Positions 8,780 through 17,259 of a stretch of 64,000 bases of DNA are shown in pieces; positions within the stretch are counted from its first letter, which is position 1, and each line of letters opens with the position of its first letter. Position numbers and translations under genes: made by a program. The stretch lies in NCBI GenBank assembly GCA_011523545.1, contig WTGN01000045.1, positions 41,367 to 105,366 on the forward strand, written 5' to 3'. Below the pieces are notes generated by a model, which was given only the letters and a program-made list of their open reading frames with translations, was not told the DNA's origin and did not search any database. The stretch is from Chloroflexota bacterium (GTDB taxonomy: Bacteria; Chloroflexota; Anaerolineae; Aggregatilineales; Phototrophicaceae).

Positions 8780-10012
8780 ATGCGGTCAACCAATGAGCCG
8801 GAATTCCTCAAGCTCATGCAGATGGAGTTCGAACACATCAGGAAGCGCTTACGGGGGATGGCGATGATTTCACGCGGAATCGTACCCAACGTGGTCTTGT
8901 CGCGGCGGGCCGTGGAGCGAATGGTCTCGGCGGCGAGCCAATACATGGCGGATGAAACCGGCGAAGCCATGGTTGGTTTCATCATTGAGGATGACACGCC
9001 GGAAGGCCTGCCGACGATATACGTGCTTGACACGATCTCGCCGGACGAGACAGCCGTCCGCCGGTCGCATACCTTCCAGCAGGGCGACGCCTTGCAAGAT
9101 GAGATCATCTGGTGGCTGCAAGAGAACTGGCATTTTCACCGGGAACGGCACCGGGGCAGCGATGCCTTGCCCGCGCGCTTTGATGTGCCGCTGCGTTACC
9201 TTGGCGATTGGCACAAACAGCCCGGTTCCATGATTCAACCCAGTCATGGCGACCACATGACCGCGCTGTCCTGGCTTGATGATGAAGAAACGGACATGGA
9301 TTTCCTGCTCGTGCCAATCGTTACGGTCGGCTACGCGCCGGTGCTTGGCGAGACGGAATTGCCGGTCAACTACATCACGCTGGCAATGGACAACGGCACC
9401 GATATGCGGGTGGACTGGTGGTATGTGCACCGGGATGTGCGCGTCTTCCAGCCGGTGCATCCCAAGGTGGCGCCGGATGAACAGCTGCCCAAGATGATGA
9501 AATACGGCTGGCACGTGGTGATGCCCGATCGCCTCACGAGTGAGACGCACGCGATGGAAGACGATGGCTTGCTCGTGCGCCGGCTGCTCTACGAATGCGA
9601 TGGTGAAGTGCCGCTGGAATTCTGTTTCTTCGCCATCCGTCAAGGCGCGTCGTCCTTCTTCCTGTTAGTGACGCAGCATGATTATCCACAAAGCGCGCCC
9701 CAAGCTTATCAAGCGCCCTTCGTTGGCGACTTGAATTTGATGGATCCGGTGGCGACTTTCCACCGGCTTTGGGAACTGAGGGAGCCACTTGAAGATCCGC
9801 CTGGCTGGCAGTGGACGGCCGATAAATATCTGGTCGATTATGTGATCGCCCTTGAAGTAGCAATGGGTTTGCGCCAACCGGAGGTGCAAAGAATCCCGGT
9901 TATTCTCGGCGAAGACGAAGCGGCGCCGGACGACGGCCGCAACGCCGCCCCCGCCGAAGGCGTATCAGAAGCAGAGGCGGCTGACGAGCAGGCTGAAGAA
10001 GAGGCGCGATAA
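8780..10012 (+). CDS. JAB/MPN (JAMM-like) protein with C-terminal E2-like region
   Basis: GEAMVGFIIED (candidate E62) and YLGDWHKQPGSMIQPSHGD, spacing of JAMM E-xn-HxHx10D with the second His replaced by Gln; between E2-like and E1-like genes. Confidence 0.8.
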   Translation: MRSTNEPEFLKLMQMEFEHIRKRLRGMAMISRGIVPNVVLSRRAVERMVSAASQYMADETGEAMVGFIIEDDTPEGLPTIYVLDTISPDETAVRRSHTFQQGDALQDEIIWWLQENWHFHRERHRGSDALPARFDVPLRYLGDWHKQPGSMIQPSHGDHMTALSWLDDEETDMDFLLVPIVTVGYAPVLGETELPVNYITLAMDNGTDMRVDWWYVHRDVRVFQPVHPKVAPDEQLPKMMKYGWHVVMPDRLTSETHAMEDDGLLVRRLLYECDGEVPLEFCFFAIRQGASSFFLLVTQHDYPQSAPQAYQAPFVGDLNLMDPVATFHRLWELREPLEDPPGWQWTADKYLVDYVIALEVAMGLRQPEVQRIPVILGEDEAAPDDGRNAAPAEGVSEAEAADEQAEEEAR

Positions 10013-10939
10013 ATGAGCGATCTTTGGGAACGGGTCGGCAGGTTGATCGGCTCGGACAATCTGGAGCGCCTGGCGGAAAAGAAAGTCGGCGTGGTTGGCT
10101 TGGGCTCCGGCGGCGGCTTCGTCGCGCTAAGCCTGGCGATGAGCGGCATCGGCAATTTCACGCTGGTGGACAATGATGTGCTGGAAGCCGGCAACGTCGC
10201 GCGTCATGTGGCGGACCTGCGTTATGTCGGGCGCAACAAGGCGGCGGCCGTCGCCGATTTGATCCGCCAGCGCAATCCGGAGGCGGCGATTGATATACGC
10301 GAAGGCCTGATCGAGGACAACTGGGATTGCCTGGATGATGTTGACATCCTCGTGGCGGCGGTTGATAACGAAGCGGTGAAATACGCCATCAATGAGCAAT
10401 GCATGAAAATGCGCCTCAGCGCCTCATACGCCGGCGTCTATGAGCGCGGCGAAGGCGGCGATCATGTTATCATCAAGCCGCTTGAAGGACCCTGTTACGC
10501 CTGCTGGTCGGAGGCGACGCGTGAAGGCGTAAAGATTTCGACTGACTCGGAGGGCGACCTGGATTATGGTTTGATCGGGGCGCAAGGCACGCTGGACGCG
10601 GAACCGGGGCTCTGGGTCAACGTCACCAAGGTGGCGGGCATCCAGACCGATCTGATCATCAACGAATTGCTGCGCGGGACCAGCGCGCATGAAGAAATGC
10701 CGGCCAATACGCTCATCGTCGCCAACAGCTATATGGAAATCATAGAAGAGCAGGAGAGCGAACCGCATACAGGCTTATGGATCCAGATCGAGCGCGATGC
10801 CGATTGTCTAGTTTGTGGCGAGCGGCTGAAGCAGGGCGTTGACAAACTGGCGCGGCCGGACCGGGGGCGCATTTCGCTGGAGGATCTGGCGGCTTCCGGC
10901 TTGACGACCGATATCGTCTTTGAAGAAGAGGAAGATTAG
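10013..10939 (+). CDS. E1-like ThiF/MoeB-family adenylating enzyme
   Basis: KVGVVGLGSGGGFVALSLAMSGIGNFTLVDNDVLEAGNVARH, VGRNKAAAVADLIRQRNP, AAVDNEAVKYAIN; two CxxC pairs (CYAC, CLVC); start codon immediately follows the JAB stop. Confidence 0.92.
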   Translation: MSDLWERVGRLIGSDNLERLAEKKVGVVGLGSGGGFVALSLAMSGIGNFTLVDNDVLEAGNVARHVADLRYVGRNKAAAVADLIRQRNPEAAIDIREGLIEDNWDCLDDVDILVAAVDNEAVKYAINEQCMKMRLSASYAGVYERGEGGDHVIIKPLEGPCYACWSEATREGVKISTDSEGDLDYGLIGAQGTLDAEPGLWVNVTKVAGIQTDLIINELLRGTSAHEEMPANTLIVANSYMEIIEEQESEPHTGLWIQIERDADCLVCGERLKQGVDKLARPDRGRISLEDLAASGLTTDIVFEEEED

Positions 10940-11508
10940 CCGGCTTCAATATCCCGCCCCCATTGTTCCAATACTTTGTTGAGCGCTTGTCGATGTGTCA
11001 GGCGCTTTTTCAATTCAAAGGGCGCTCGGTATAGAAGGCGGTCTTCGTCTTCCGGAGGATGCCCATCGTCATCGTAATAGAGCCGGAAATTATTTTCGAT
11101 GGCGACGCGATATACACCGGCGTCGTAGACCGGAGCCCGATACGGCAGCTGCCGGATGCCGATGCTGATAGTGATCCGGCTTTCCTCGTAATGCGCCCAG
11201 GCGCCGAGCAAATTCAACGTCTGATAGCCGTGATAGCCGCGGTTGTGATACCAGATGACCACGCCCGACCAAGCCGGCCCATGCAGGGCCTTGGGGCCAT
11301 AACAAAGGACGCGGCCATAGCTGCGCTGCGAAAGTTCCGCGAGCGAATCAAAGGCGTTCAGGAGATTAAGAACGCGGTCGGTCGGCTTTTGCGGTGTTTC
11401 TCCTTGCGGCGGGCTTCCGAAGGGACGGCGCTTGGCGATTCTCCGCTGGATATCAGCGTAACGCTGGGCTTTGTTGTCGGCGGACATATTGGACCAATTC
11501 GAAACCAA
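10936..11508 (-). CDS. Hypothetical protein (190 aa), convergent with the E1-like gene
   Basis: Intact ORF, 12 nt downstream of an alpha/beta hydrolase ORF on the same strand; no family recognised. Confidence 0.65.
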   Translation of the reverse strand: MVSNWSNMSADNKAQRYADIQRRIAKRRPFGSPPQGETPQKPTDRVLNLLNAFDSLAELSQRSYGRVLCYGPKALHGPAWSGVVIWYHNRGYHGYQTLNLLGAWAHYEESRITISIGIRQLPYRAPVYDAGVYRVAIENNFRLYYDDDGHPPEDEDRLLYRAPFELKKRLTHRQALNKVLEQWGRDIEAG

Positions 11509-11520
11509 GATTTTCCGCGT

Positions 11521-12345
11521 CTAGCATTTGGCGAGGAAGTCGCGCAGGGCGTTTTGAAATAACGCGGGCTGCTCCATATTCGGCAGGTGGCCGGCATTCG
11601 GTATCACAAGCTTGGTGGCGTTCGGGATGCTTGCGGCCATATAATCAGCGGCCAGGCGCAGGTAGGGCAGGTCGTTCTCGCCAATCACGATCAGCGCCGG
11701 CATCAATAGCTCGCCCATGCGCTCAGCGGCTGGCACCGATGCCCCCTTGCGGACATGTCTGCCGATGCCCTTGAGCTCGTGTTCAGTGACGAGACGCGCC
11801 ATTTCGAATGCCCGCTGGCGGGCGCGGGCATCAACATCCTGCGCCGAACGGCCGACGCCATCAAACCAGATCCGCATATCCAACTCGGCGACCCGCTGGA
11901 CATCGGCGGCTTTGAACGCTGCTTCAGATTGAGCGAAGAGTTCATCGGGCCAGTCCGCTTCAAGCTCCAGCCCGGCGGGGTCGCTGCCCACAAGTATCAG
12001 CGCGGCGACCCGCTCGGGATGGCTTAGGGCAAAGTCGATAGCCAGCCCGCCGCCCATCGAACATCCTATCAGAATCATGGGGTCGGTGATGCCCAGCGAA
12101 TTGAGCAGGGCTTCACAATCATCTTGCAAATTAAACTCGCCTTCGACTGGTAGGCTGCGGCCGTAGCCGCGCATATCGAAGCGCAAGACCCGGTGACTTC
12201 TTTGGAAGACATTGAATTCGCCGTCCCACATGCGGCTGTCGGCGATGCCGGCATGAATCATCACTAAGGGCGCGCCGCCCCCGGCGAGCTCGTAATAGAG
12301 GCGGGCGCCTTTGACCTGGGCGTAGCCGGCTTTGACTTTTGGCAC
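11521..12345 (-). CDS. Alpha/beta fold hydrolase
   Basis: LVMIHAGIADSRMWD, nucleophile elbow ILIGCSMGGGLAIDFAL, C-terminal GHLPNMEQP; GTG start at 12345 preceded by AAGGAGA (ORF extends to 12402). Confidence 0.93.
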   Translation of the reverse strand: MPKVKAGYAQVKGARLYYELAGGGAPLVMIHAGIADSRMWDGEFNVFQRSHRVLRFDMRGYGRSLPVEGEFNLQDDCEALLNSLGITDPMILIGCSMGGGLAIDFALSHPERVAALILVGSDPAGLELEADWPDELFAQSEAAFKAADVQRVAELDMRIWFDGVGRSAQDVDARARQRAFEMARLVTEHELKGIGRHVRKGASVPAAERMGELLMPALIVIGENDLPYLRLAADYMAASIPNATKLVIPNAGHLPNMEQPALFQNALRDFLAKC

Positions 12346-12421
12346 GCTGTTCTCCTTCAGCTTATGTTGGCATTCACCGGCGAATGGCCGCAACCGGCGC
12401 AAGGATTAACCCGGCCTTGCC

Positions 12422-13429
12422 TCACTCCAGCGCCACCTTCGCCAGCTCGACGCCGTCGCGCAGCAGCTTCTCGTAAATTGCATAGCGCCGATACACGCGC
12501 ATGCCCACGCGCTCGTATAACGCCACCGCGTTGGTCAGGCTTTCGCCGTCAACATCCAGGTTGACCCGCTTGATGCCCCGATCCCAAAACATCGCCAGAC
12601 TGTGCTTCAGCATCGCCGTCGCCAGGCCGCGCCGCCGGTAGCGCTGCCGCACGCCCACGGTATCAATATAGCCGGCCGCTGGATTGCGCGCGTCTTGGGT
12701 CAGCCCTAACAGGCAGCCGACTACTTCCCCTGTGTCTTCCGCAACCGGAAATATGACAAGATCCGGATCAAAGTGCGGGTCGTTGTCCAGCCAGTGGCGC
12801 ATCAGTTCCAGATCCTTCTCGAAGGGCTCATCAACAAAACCGAAGTGGTCGGAAAAAGACGCCCGCATGACATCGACGAGCAGGGGTAGGTCGGCGTCAT
12901 GGCGATAGAGACGCGTGCTTATGCCGTCCGGAAACGGCGGGGCAATTGGCTTTTCCGTCATTTCGATGCCCATGTCGAAGTAAGAACGGCTATTTGTGAA
13001 GCCGGCCCGTTCCAGCGCGTTTTCGGCGAAGGCATAACCTTCGTGGACGCCGCAGCGCAGGCTGACGCGCGCCTCAGGCGGGCAGCGATCGATCGCCGCG
13101 CCGCACTTCCCGTCCACCCAGGTGAAGAGCTGAGTCTCCAGCCCGCTGTCGTGGTATTGCGGGTGCAGGCCCCAGCCGAAGCCGGGACGCACAGGCGTCT
13201 GCGATGTCGCCCAGAATGTCCCGTAACCCGCGAGCCGCCCGCTGGAATCGAAAATGCCCAGGCTGGAAGTGGCGAGATCGAAACCCGGCTCTTGCCATTC
13301 CAGGGCGACGGCGCTCGTTTGAATGCGATCATCAAGGCCGAGAAAGGCGTAAATCGCGTTGCTGGTTTCGGCATAGCGCGAAGCGTCTGCCATGGATAGC
13401 GGTCGTGTTTCAAAATCTGCCGAGGTCAT
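12422..13429 (-). CDS. GNAT family N-acetyltransferase
   Basis: Acetyl-CoA binding motif GVRQRYRRRGLATAMLKHSL in the C-terminal half. Confidence 0.9.
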   Translation of the reverse strand: MTSADFETRPLSMADASRYAETSNAIYAFLGLDDRIQTSAVALEWQEPGFDLATSSLGIFDSSGRLAGYGTFWATSQTPVRPGFGWGLHPQYHDSGLETQLFTWVDGKCGAAIDRCPPEARVSLRCGVHEGYAFAENALERAGFTNSRSYFDMGIEMTEKPIAPPFPDGISTRLYRHDADLPLLVDVMRASFSDHFGFVDEPFEKDLELMRHWLDNDPHFDPDLVIFPVAEDTGEVVGCLLGLTQDARNPAAGYIDTVGVRQRYRRRGLATAMLKHSLAMFWDRGIKRVNLDVDGESLTNAVALYERVGMRVYRRYAIYEKLLRDGVELAKVALE

Positions 13430-13602
13430 TGTAGGCTATTCCTTGTGTTCCTGCGCGCCCGCCGAAGCCGCTATTGCGCCGGGTCAGGCTGAGCGCGAAA
13501 ATATCCAGGCGGGCATTATAGGGAGAAAAAGTGTTGCTTAACAGCCTTTCCCTTTTGCTGTATGATGGCGGCGTTTGGCTGGCCGCGCGGAGATTATTTT
13601 AA

Positions 13603-14718
13603 ATGGGCAAGACGACGAAAACCTTCACCTATATCATTGGGATAGTCATGACCGTTGCCATGGTGGGCAGCTTGATCCTCCCGATGCTTTCGAGCCAGGT
13701 GGGGACTGGGGACAGCTATCTTGAGACGCCGCAGCCGACGCCCTTTCCCGAGCCGACCCTGCCGCCGCCGCCCGATATCGCCACCATTGATTTTGACAGC
13801 CGCTACCTGCATCGCTCCGGCTTGTTTACGGTTGGCGTGCCCCAGGGATGGAGCCCGGCTACCGACAGCAGCACCGCCGACGAACTGCGCGCTGGCTTGA
13901 ACAATAACGACGCGCTCAGCGTCCTGGAAGTTCGCATTAGCAAGAACCACGCCGGGCTGGATGACGTGGAGGCGCTTAGCGCGTACCTCGACAATACCTG
14001 GCTGGGGCAGACCTGGAGCGGTTACACCGGCTGGGATGAAACCGGCCGCAAGACCGTGGGCGACAGCGTGCAGATCGATTTCAATCTCCGGCGCGGGCGC
14101 TCCCATCTCATCGCGCGTCAAGAGTCCTGGATCATGAACGGCGACATTTACAGCGCGCGCGCCATCACCGCTGAAAACGCGGCGCAGGAACTCAAATATC
14201 TGCTGCGCGGTGTGGCCGAGAGCGTCGAGCGCCTGCCCATTTACGCCGACGCGCCTTTTGATCAGGATGCCTATTTCGACCCGCTGGACCGGCACATGAC
14301 GCGCTTTCCTTCCCATTGGGAAGTGACTGACGCGGCCGCGGGCTTGCCGGCGACTATCGTCGGCGATACGGCCGTCCTCGTCCTCAGCACGCTGGATGTG
14401 GCGCTGGCGAATGAAGAAGAAGCGATGGACTGGATCGAGAATTGGCGCCCCGGCGTCAAGGCGCATCAGGTGGAAGCGGTGGAAGTCGCCGGCGCTCCCG
14501 GCTTCAGAGTTTCGTATCGGCTCAGAACCTTGGATGGCGCTGTGGCCAGCGGCCTGGCCGTCTTGCTGCATGGTACGGACAATCGCCTGCACGTCGCCAA
14601 TGTCCGCATGCCGGATCTGGATGAAGACCTGCTGGCTGCTGATGCGGTGGAGTATGCCTGGTTGAGCGCGGTGACGAGTTTCCGCCTTGTGCCCGATCTC
14701 GAGGCGAGCGTCCAATAA
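13603..14718 (+). CDS. Hypothetical membrane-anchored/secreted protein
   Basis: N-terminal TM helix (TYIIGIVMTVAMVGSLILPML) followed by Pro-rich linker and extracytoplasmic-type domain. Confidence 0.75.
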   Translation: MGKTTKTFTYIIGIVMTVAMVGSLILPMLSSQVGTGDSYLETPQPTPFPEPTLPPPPDIATIDFDSRYLHRSGLFTVGVPQGWSPATDSSTADELRAGLNNNDALSVLEVRISKNHAGLDDVEALSAYLDNTWLGQTWSGYTGWDETGRKTVGDSVQIDFNLRRGRSHLIARQESWIMNGDIYSARAITAENAAQELKYLLRGVAESVERLPIYADAPFDQDAYFDPLDRHMTRFPSHWEVTDAAAGLPATIVGDTAVLVLSTLDVALANEEEAMDWIENWRPGVKAHQVEAVEVAGAPGFRVSYRLRTLDGAVASGLAVLLHGTDNRLHVANVRMPDLDEDLLAADAVEYAWLSAVTSFRLVPDLEASVQ

Positions 14719-14787
14719 GACAGACATTGCCGGGCATTTGCCGCGGGCGCTGCAACGACGGGCCGGTGAATCCGCTGGGCGTGAAGG

Positions 14788-15555
14788 ATGCGGCTGCAAG
14801 AGATCATTCCCAATTTGTGGATAATTGATGCGACTTCTGCGCATGTGCAGACGCGCGCCGCGCTCGTGATGGGCGAGCAGCGAGCGGTCGTCTGGGACAG
14901 CTTGACGCGCCCTGAAGACATTGCGCCGCTGGTCGAATTGATTGGCGACAAGCCATATTTCCTGGTCTATAGCCACGCTGATTGGGATCACATCTGGGGC
15001 AGCGCCGGTTTGCCCGACGGCAGGCTGGGCGTCATTGGCCACAGCGACTGCCTGCGCAGATTTAGCGATGATGTACCGCGCACTTTGCAGCGGATGCAGC
15101 AGGCGGACTTGGGCGAGTGGTTGAGCGTCCGCCTGGTAGCGCCGAATATCACCTTTCCTTGGCGCCTGTCTCTTGATCTGGGCGGCGTCACGCTGGACTT
15201 GCATCATCTGCCCGGGCATACGGCCGACTGCATCATCGGCTGGATACCGGAATGGGGTGTTTTGCTCGGCGGCGACGCGATTGAGACGCCGCTGCCCGTC
15301 GTCAACAATGCCCGGCTATTGGGGGGCTGGCTGGCGGCGCTGGAGTCCTTGCAGGGGCTAGACCGCCTGACTCGCGCGATTCCATCACACGGCAGCCTGG
15401 CCGGGCGCGAAAGCCTCGATGGCACGGTGGCCTATCTGCGGGCCCTGGCCGGCGACCAGCAGTTCAACCTGCCGGACAAGTTGGACGACTTCTATCGGGA
15501 AACGCACCAGAAGAATCTGATTGTCGTCGATGGCGGGCTCGTCTTGCATGAGTGA
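14788..15555 (+). CDS. MBL-fold metallo-hydrolase
   Basis: YSHADWDHIWG metal-binding motif, LPGHTADCIIGW, GGDAIET. Confidence 0.9.
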   Translation: MRLQEIIPNLWIIDATSAHVQTRAALVMGEQRAVVWDSLTRPEDIAPLVELIGDKPYFLVYSHADWDHIWGSAGLPDGRLGVIGHSDCLRRFSDDVPRTLQRMQQADLGEWLSVRLVAPNITFPWRLSLDLGGVTLDLHHLPGHTADCIIGWIPEWGVLLGGDAIETPLPVVNNARLLGGWLAALESLQGLDRLTRAIPSHGSLAGRESLDGTVAYLRALAGDQQFNLPDKLDDFYRETHQKNLIVVDGGLVLHE

Positions 15556-16066
15556 CGTCCTGCCCGATCTGCTCGATCAAGGTCTTGTCCTGGTCTTTTG
15601 CGGCACCGCGGCGAGCGAGATCTCGGCGCGCCTCGGCGCCTATTATGCCAATCCAACAAACGCGTTCTGGCGCACCCTGCATACCGTTGGCATGACCAAG
15701 CGCTTACTGCGCCCGGACGAATTTCGCGACCTGCTCGCCCTTGGCATCGGCCTGACTGATTTGGCCAAATTCGCCTCTGGCGCCGATCGTGGGCTGAAGC
15801 GCTGCGACTTCAACCGAGCGCGCCTGCGGGAGAGCCTGCGCCGCTTCCAGCCGGAGATCGTCGCCTTCACCAGCAAAACCGCCTGGCGCGCCTGGCGCGG
15901 ATTGTCAGCGCGCGACGCCGTCAGCTACGGATGGCAGGCGGGCGCGCTCGGGTCGACGCGCTTTTATGTGCTGCCTTCGCCTTCAGGGGCGGCGCGCGGC
16001 GCGTGGGATTTGCAGCCCTGGCAGACGCTGGCCGATGCTTACCAATGCCGGATGAGCGTCGCTTGA
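15548..16066 (+). CDS. mug: G/U mismatch-specific uracil-DNA glycosylase family protein (Mug/TDG)
   Basis: LVFCGTAASEISARLGAYYANPTNAFWRTLHTVGMT and IGLTDLAKFASGAD; short 3' overlap of the MBL gene. Confidence 0.87.
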   Translation: MSDVLPDLLDQGLVLVFCGTAASEISARLGAYYANPTNAFWRTLHTVGMTKRLLRPDEFRDLLALGIGLTDLAKFASGADRGLKRCDFNRARLRESLRRFQPEIVAFTSKTAWRAWRGLSARDAVSYGWQAGALGSTRFYVLPSPSGAARGAWDLQPWQTLADAYQCRMSVA

Positions 16067-16068
16067 GC

Positions 16069-16500
16069 ATGCGCGTTTATCGCAACAAGAAGCTGCGCGC
16101 CTTGGGTATCGAGTTTGCCGCCCCGCGCGCGGGCGACGCCGGTTATGACCTCTTCGCCGTAGAAGGATGCCGCATCGAGCCGGGCCAGCGCGCCTTGCTG
16201 GAAACGGGCTTGCATATGGAGATTCCGGCCGGCTTTGTCGGTTTGGTAAAGGACCGCTCAAGCATGGCGGCGGCGGGACTGCACACGCTGGCCGGCGTCA
16301 TTGACAGCGCCTACCGAGGCGAGCTGAAGATCCTGCTGGTCAATCTGACGGACGACACTGTTCACTTCAGCGCCGGGCAAAAGATCGCGCAGTTGCTCAT
16401 CCTGCCCGTTACCAGCCCGGCCGTCGAATATGTGGACTCGCTTGACGATCTAAGCAGCACGGAGCGCGGCGCGGGCGGCTTCGGCTCGACGGGCGAATGA
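16069..16500 (+). CDS. dut: dUTP diphosphatase
   Basis: dUTPase motifs AGDAGYDLFA, KDRSSMAAAGLHTLAGVIDSAYRGELKILLVN, QKIAQLLILP, C-terminal RGAGGFGSTGE. Confidence 0.96.
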   Translation: MRVYRNKKLRALGIEFAAPRAGDAGYDLFAVEGCRIEPGQRALLETGLHMEIPAGFVGLVKDRSSMAAAGLHTLAGVIDSAYRGELKILLVNLTDDTVHFSAGQKIAQLLILPVTSPAVEYVDSLDDLSSTERGAGGFGSTGE

Positions 16501-16530
16501 CGTCAGGATCGATCTCCCGCGCCATCGGCC

Positions 16531-17223
16531 TTAGCGCTGCATTGCGCTGTCGCTATCGACGACGATCACCTGGCCCGATATGGACTTGGCGGCATCGGAG
16601 CATAGGTAGAGGGCCGCGCCAGCGATACTTGATTCCGCTCCTTCAGTCGACCCGGCGGCAATGCAGTTGACTCTGATGTGATGCGGCGCCAACTCGCGGG
16701 CTGCTTGTCTGGTCATGCCGATGATCGCCGCTTTGCTGGCGATATAGCCGATGCCTTGGGGCAGGGATGCCCTGCAAGCCTCGACCGCTGACAGGTTAAT
16801 CATGCTTCCGCCGCCTTCATCGGCCATGACCCGCCCGACCAACTGAGTGCAGAAAAACGCGCCGGTGATATTCACCTCGATCTGGCGGCGCCAATTCCAT
16901 TCGTCGACCGTCAGCATCGGTTCGGGGTGAAAGATGCCGGCCGCGTTGACGAGGATGTCCAGCCCGCCGAAAGCATCACGCGCGCGCTCGATCATGTTGG
17001 CCGTCTGGAATCGATTGGATATATCGGCGCCCAACGGGACCGCGCAGCCACCGTCCGCCCGAATGGCTTCAGCGACCGCGTCGGCGCGCTCGATATTGAG
17101 ATCGTTAACCGCAAGCGATGCGCCATTGGCGGCGAGGGCCAGCGCAATCGCCCGCCCGCTGCCGGCCCCGGCGCCAGTAACCAGCGCCGCCCGCCCGCTT
17201 AAGTCAGCCTGCAAGTTGGACAC
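16531..17223 (-). CDS. SDR family oxidoreductase
   Basis: Rossmann motif AALVTGAGAGSGRAIALALA, DILVNAAG, catalytic-type YIASKAA. Confidence 0.93.
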   Translation of the reverse strand: MSNLQADLSGRAALVTGAGAGSGRAIALALAANGASLAVNDLNIERADAVAEAIRADGGCAVPLGADISNRFQTANMIERARDAFGGLDILVNAAGIFHPEPMLTVDEWNWRRQIEVNITGAFFCTQLVGRVMADEGGGSMINLSAVEACRASLPQGIGYIASKAAIIGMTRQAARELAPHHIRVNCIAAGSTEGAESSIAGAALYLCSDAAKSISGQVIVVDSDSAMQR

Positions 17224-17259
17224 GGCAAAAGGACTAGCGCAACCGCGAAAAGCGCCCGC

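Noticed and set aside
8295-10939. CBASS assignment (Cap2/Cap3)
   Set aside because: E1 and E2 are separate proteins and no CD-NTase or CBASS effector is encoded in the flanks
13594-15219. 541 aa minus-strand ORF
   Set aside because: Antisense shadow of the membrane-anchored protein and MBL hydrolase genes; composition (Arg/Gln/His-rich) typical of spurious ORFs in GC-rich DNA
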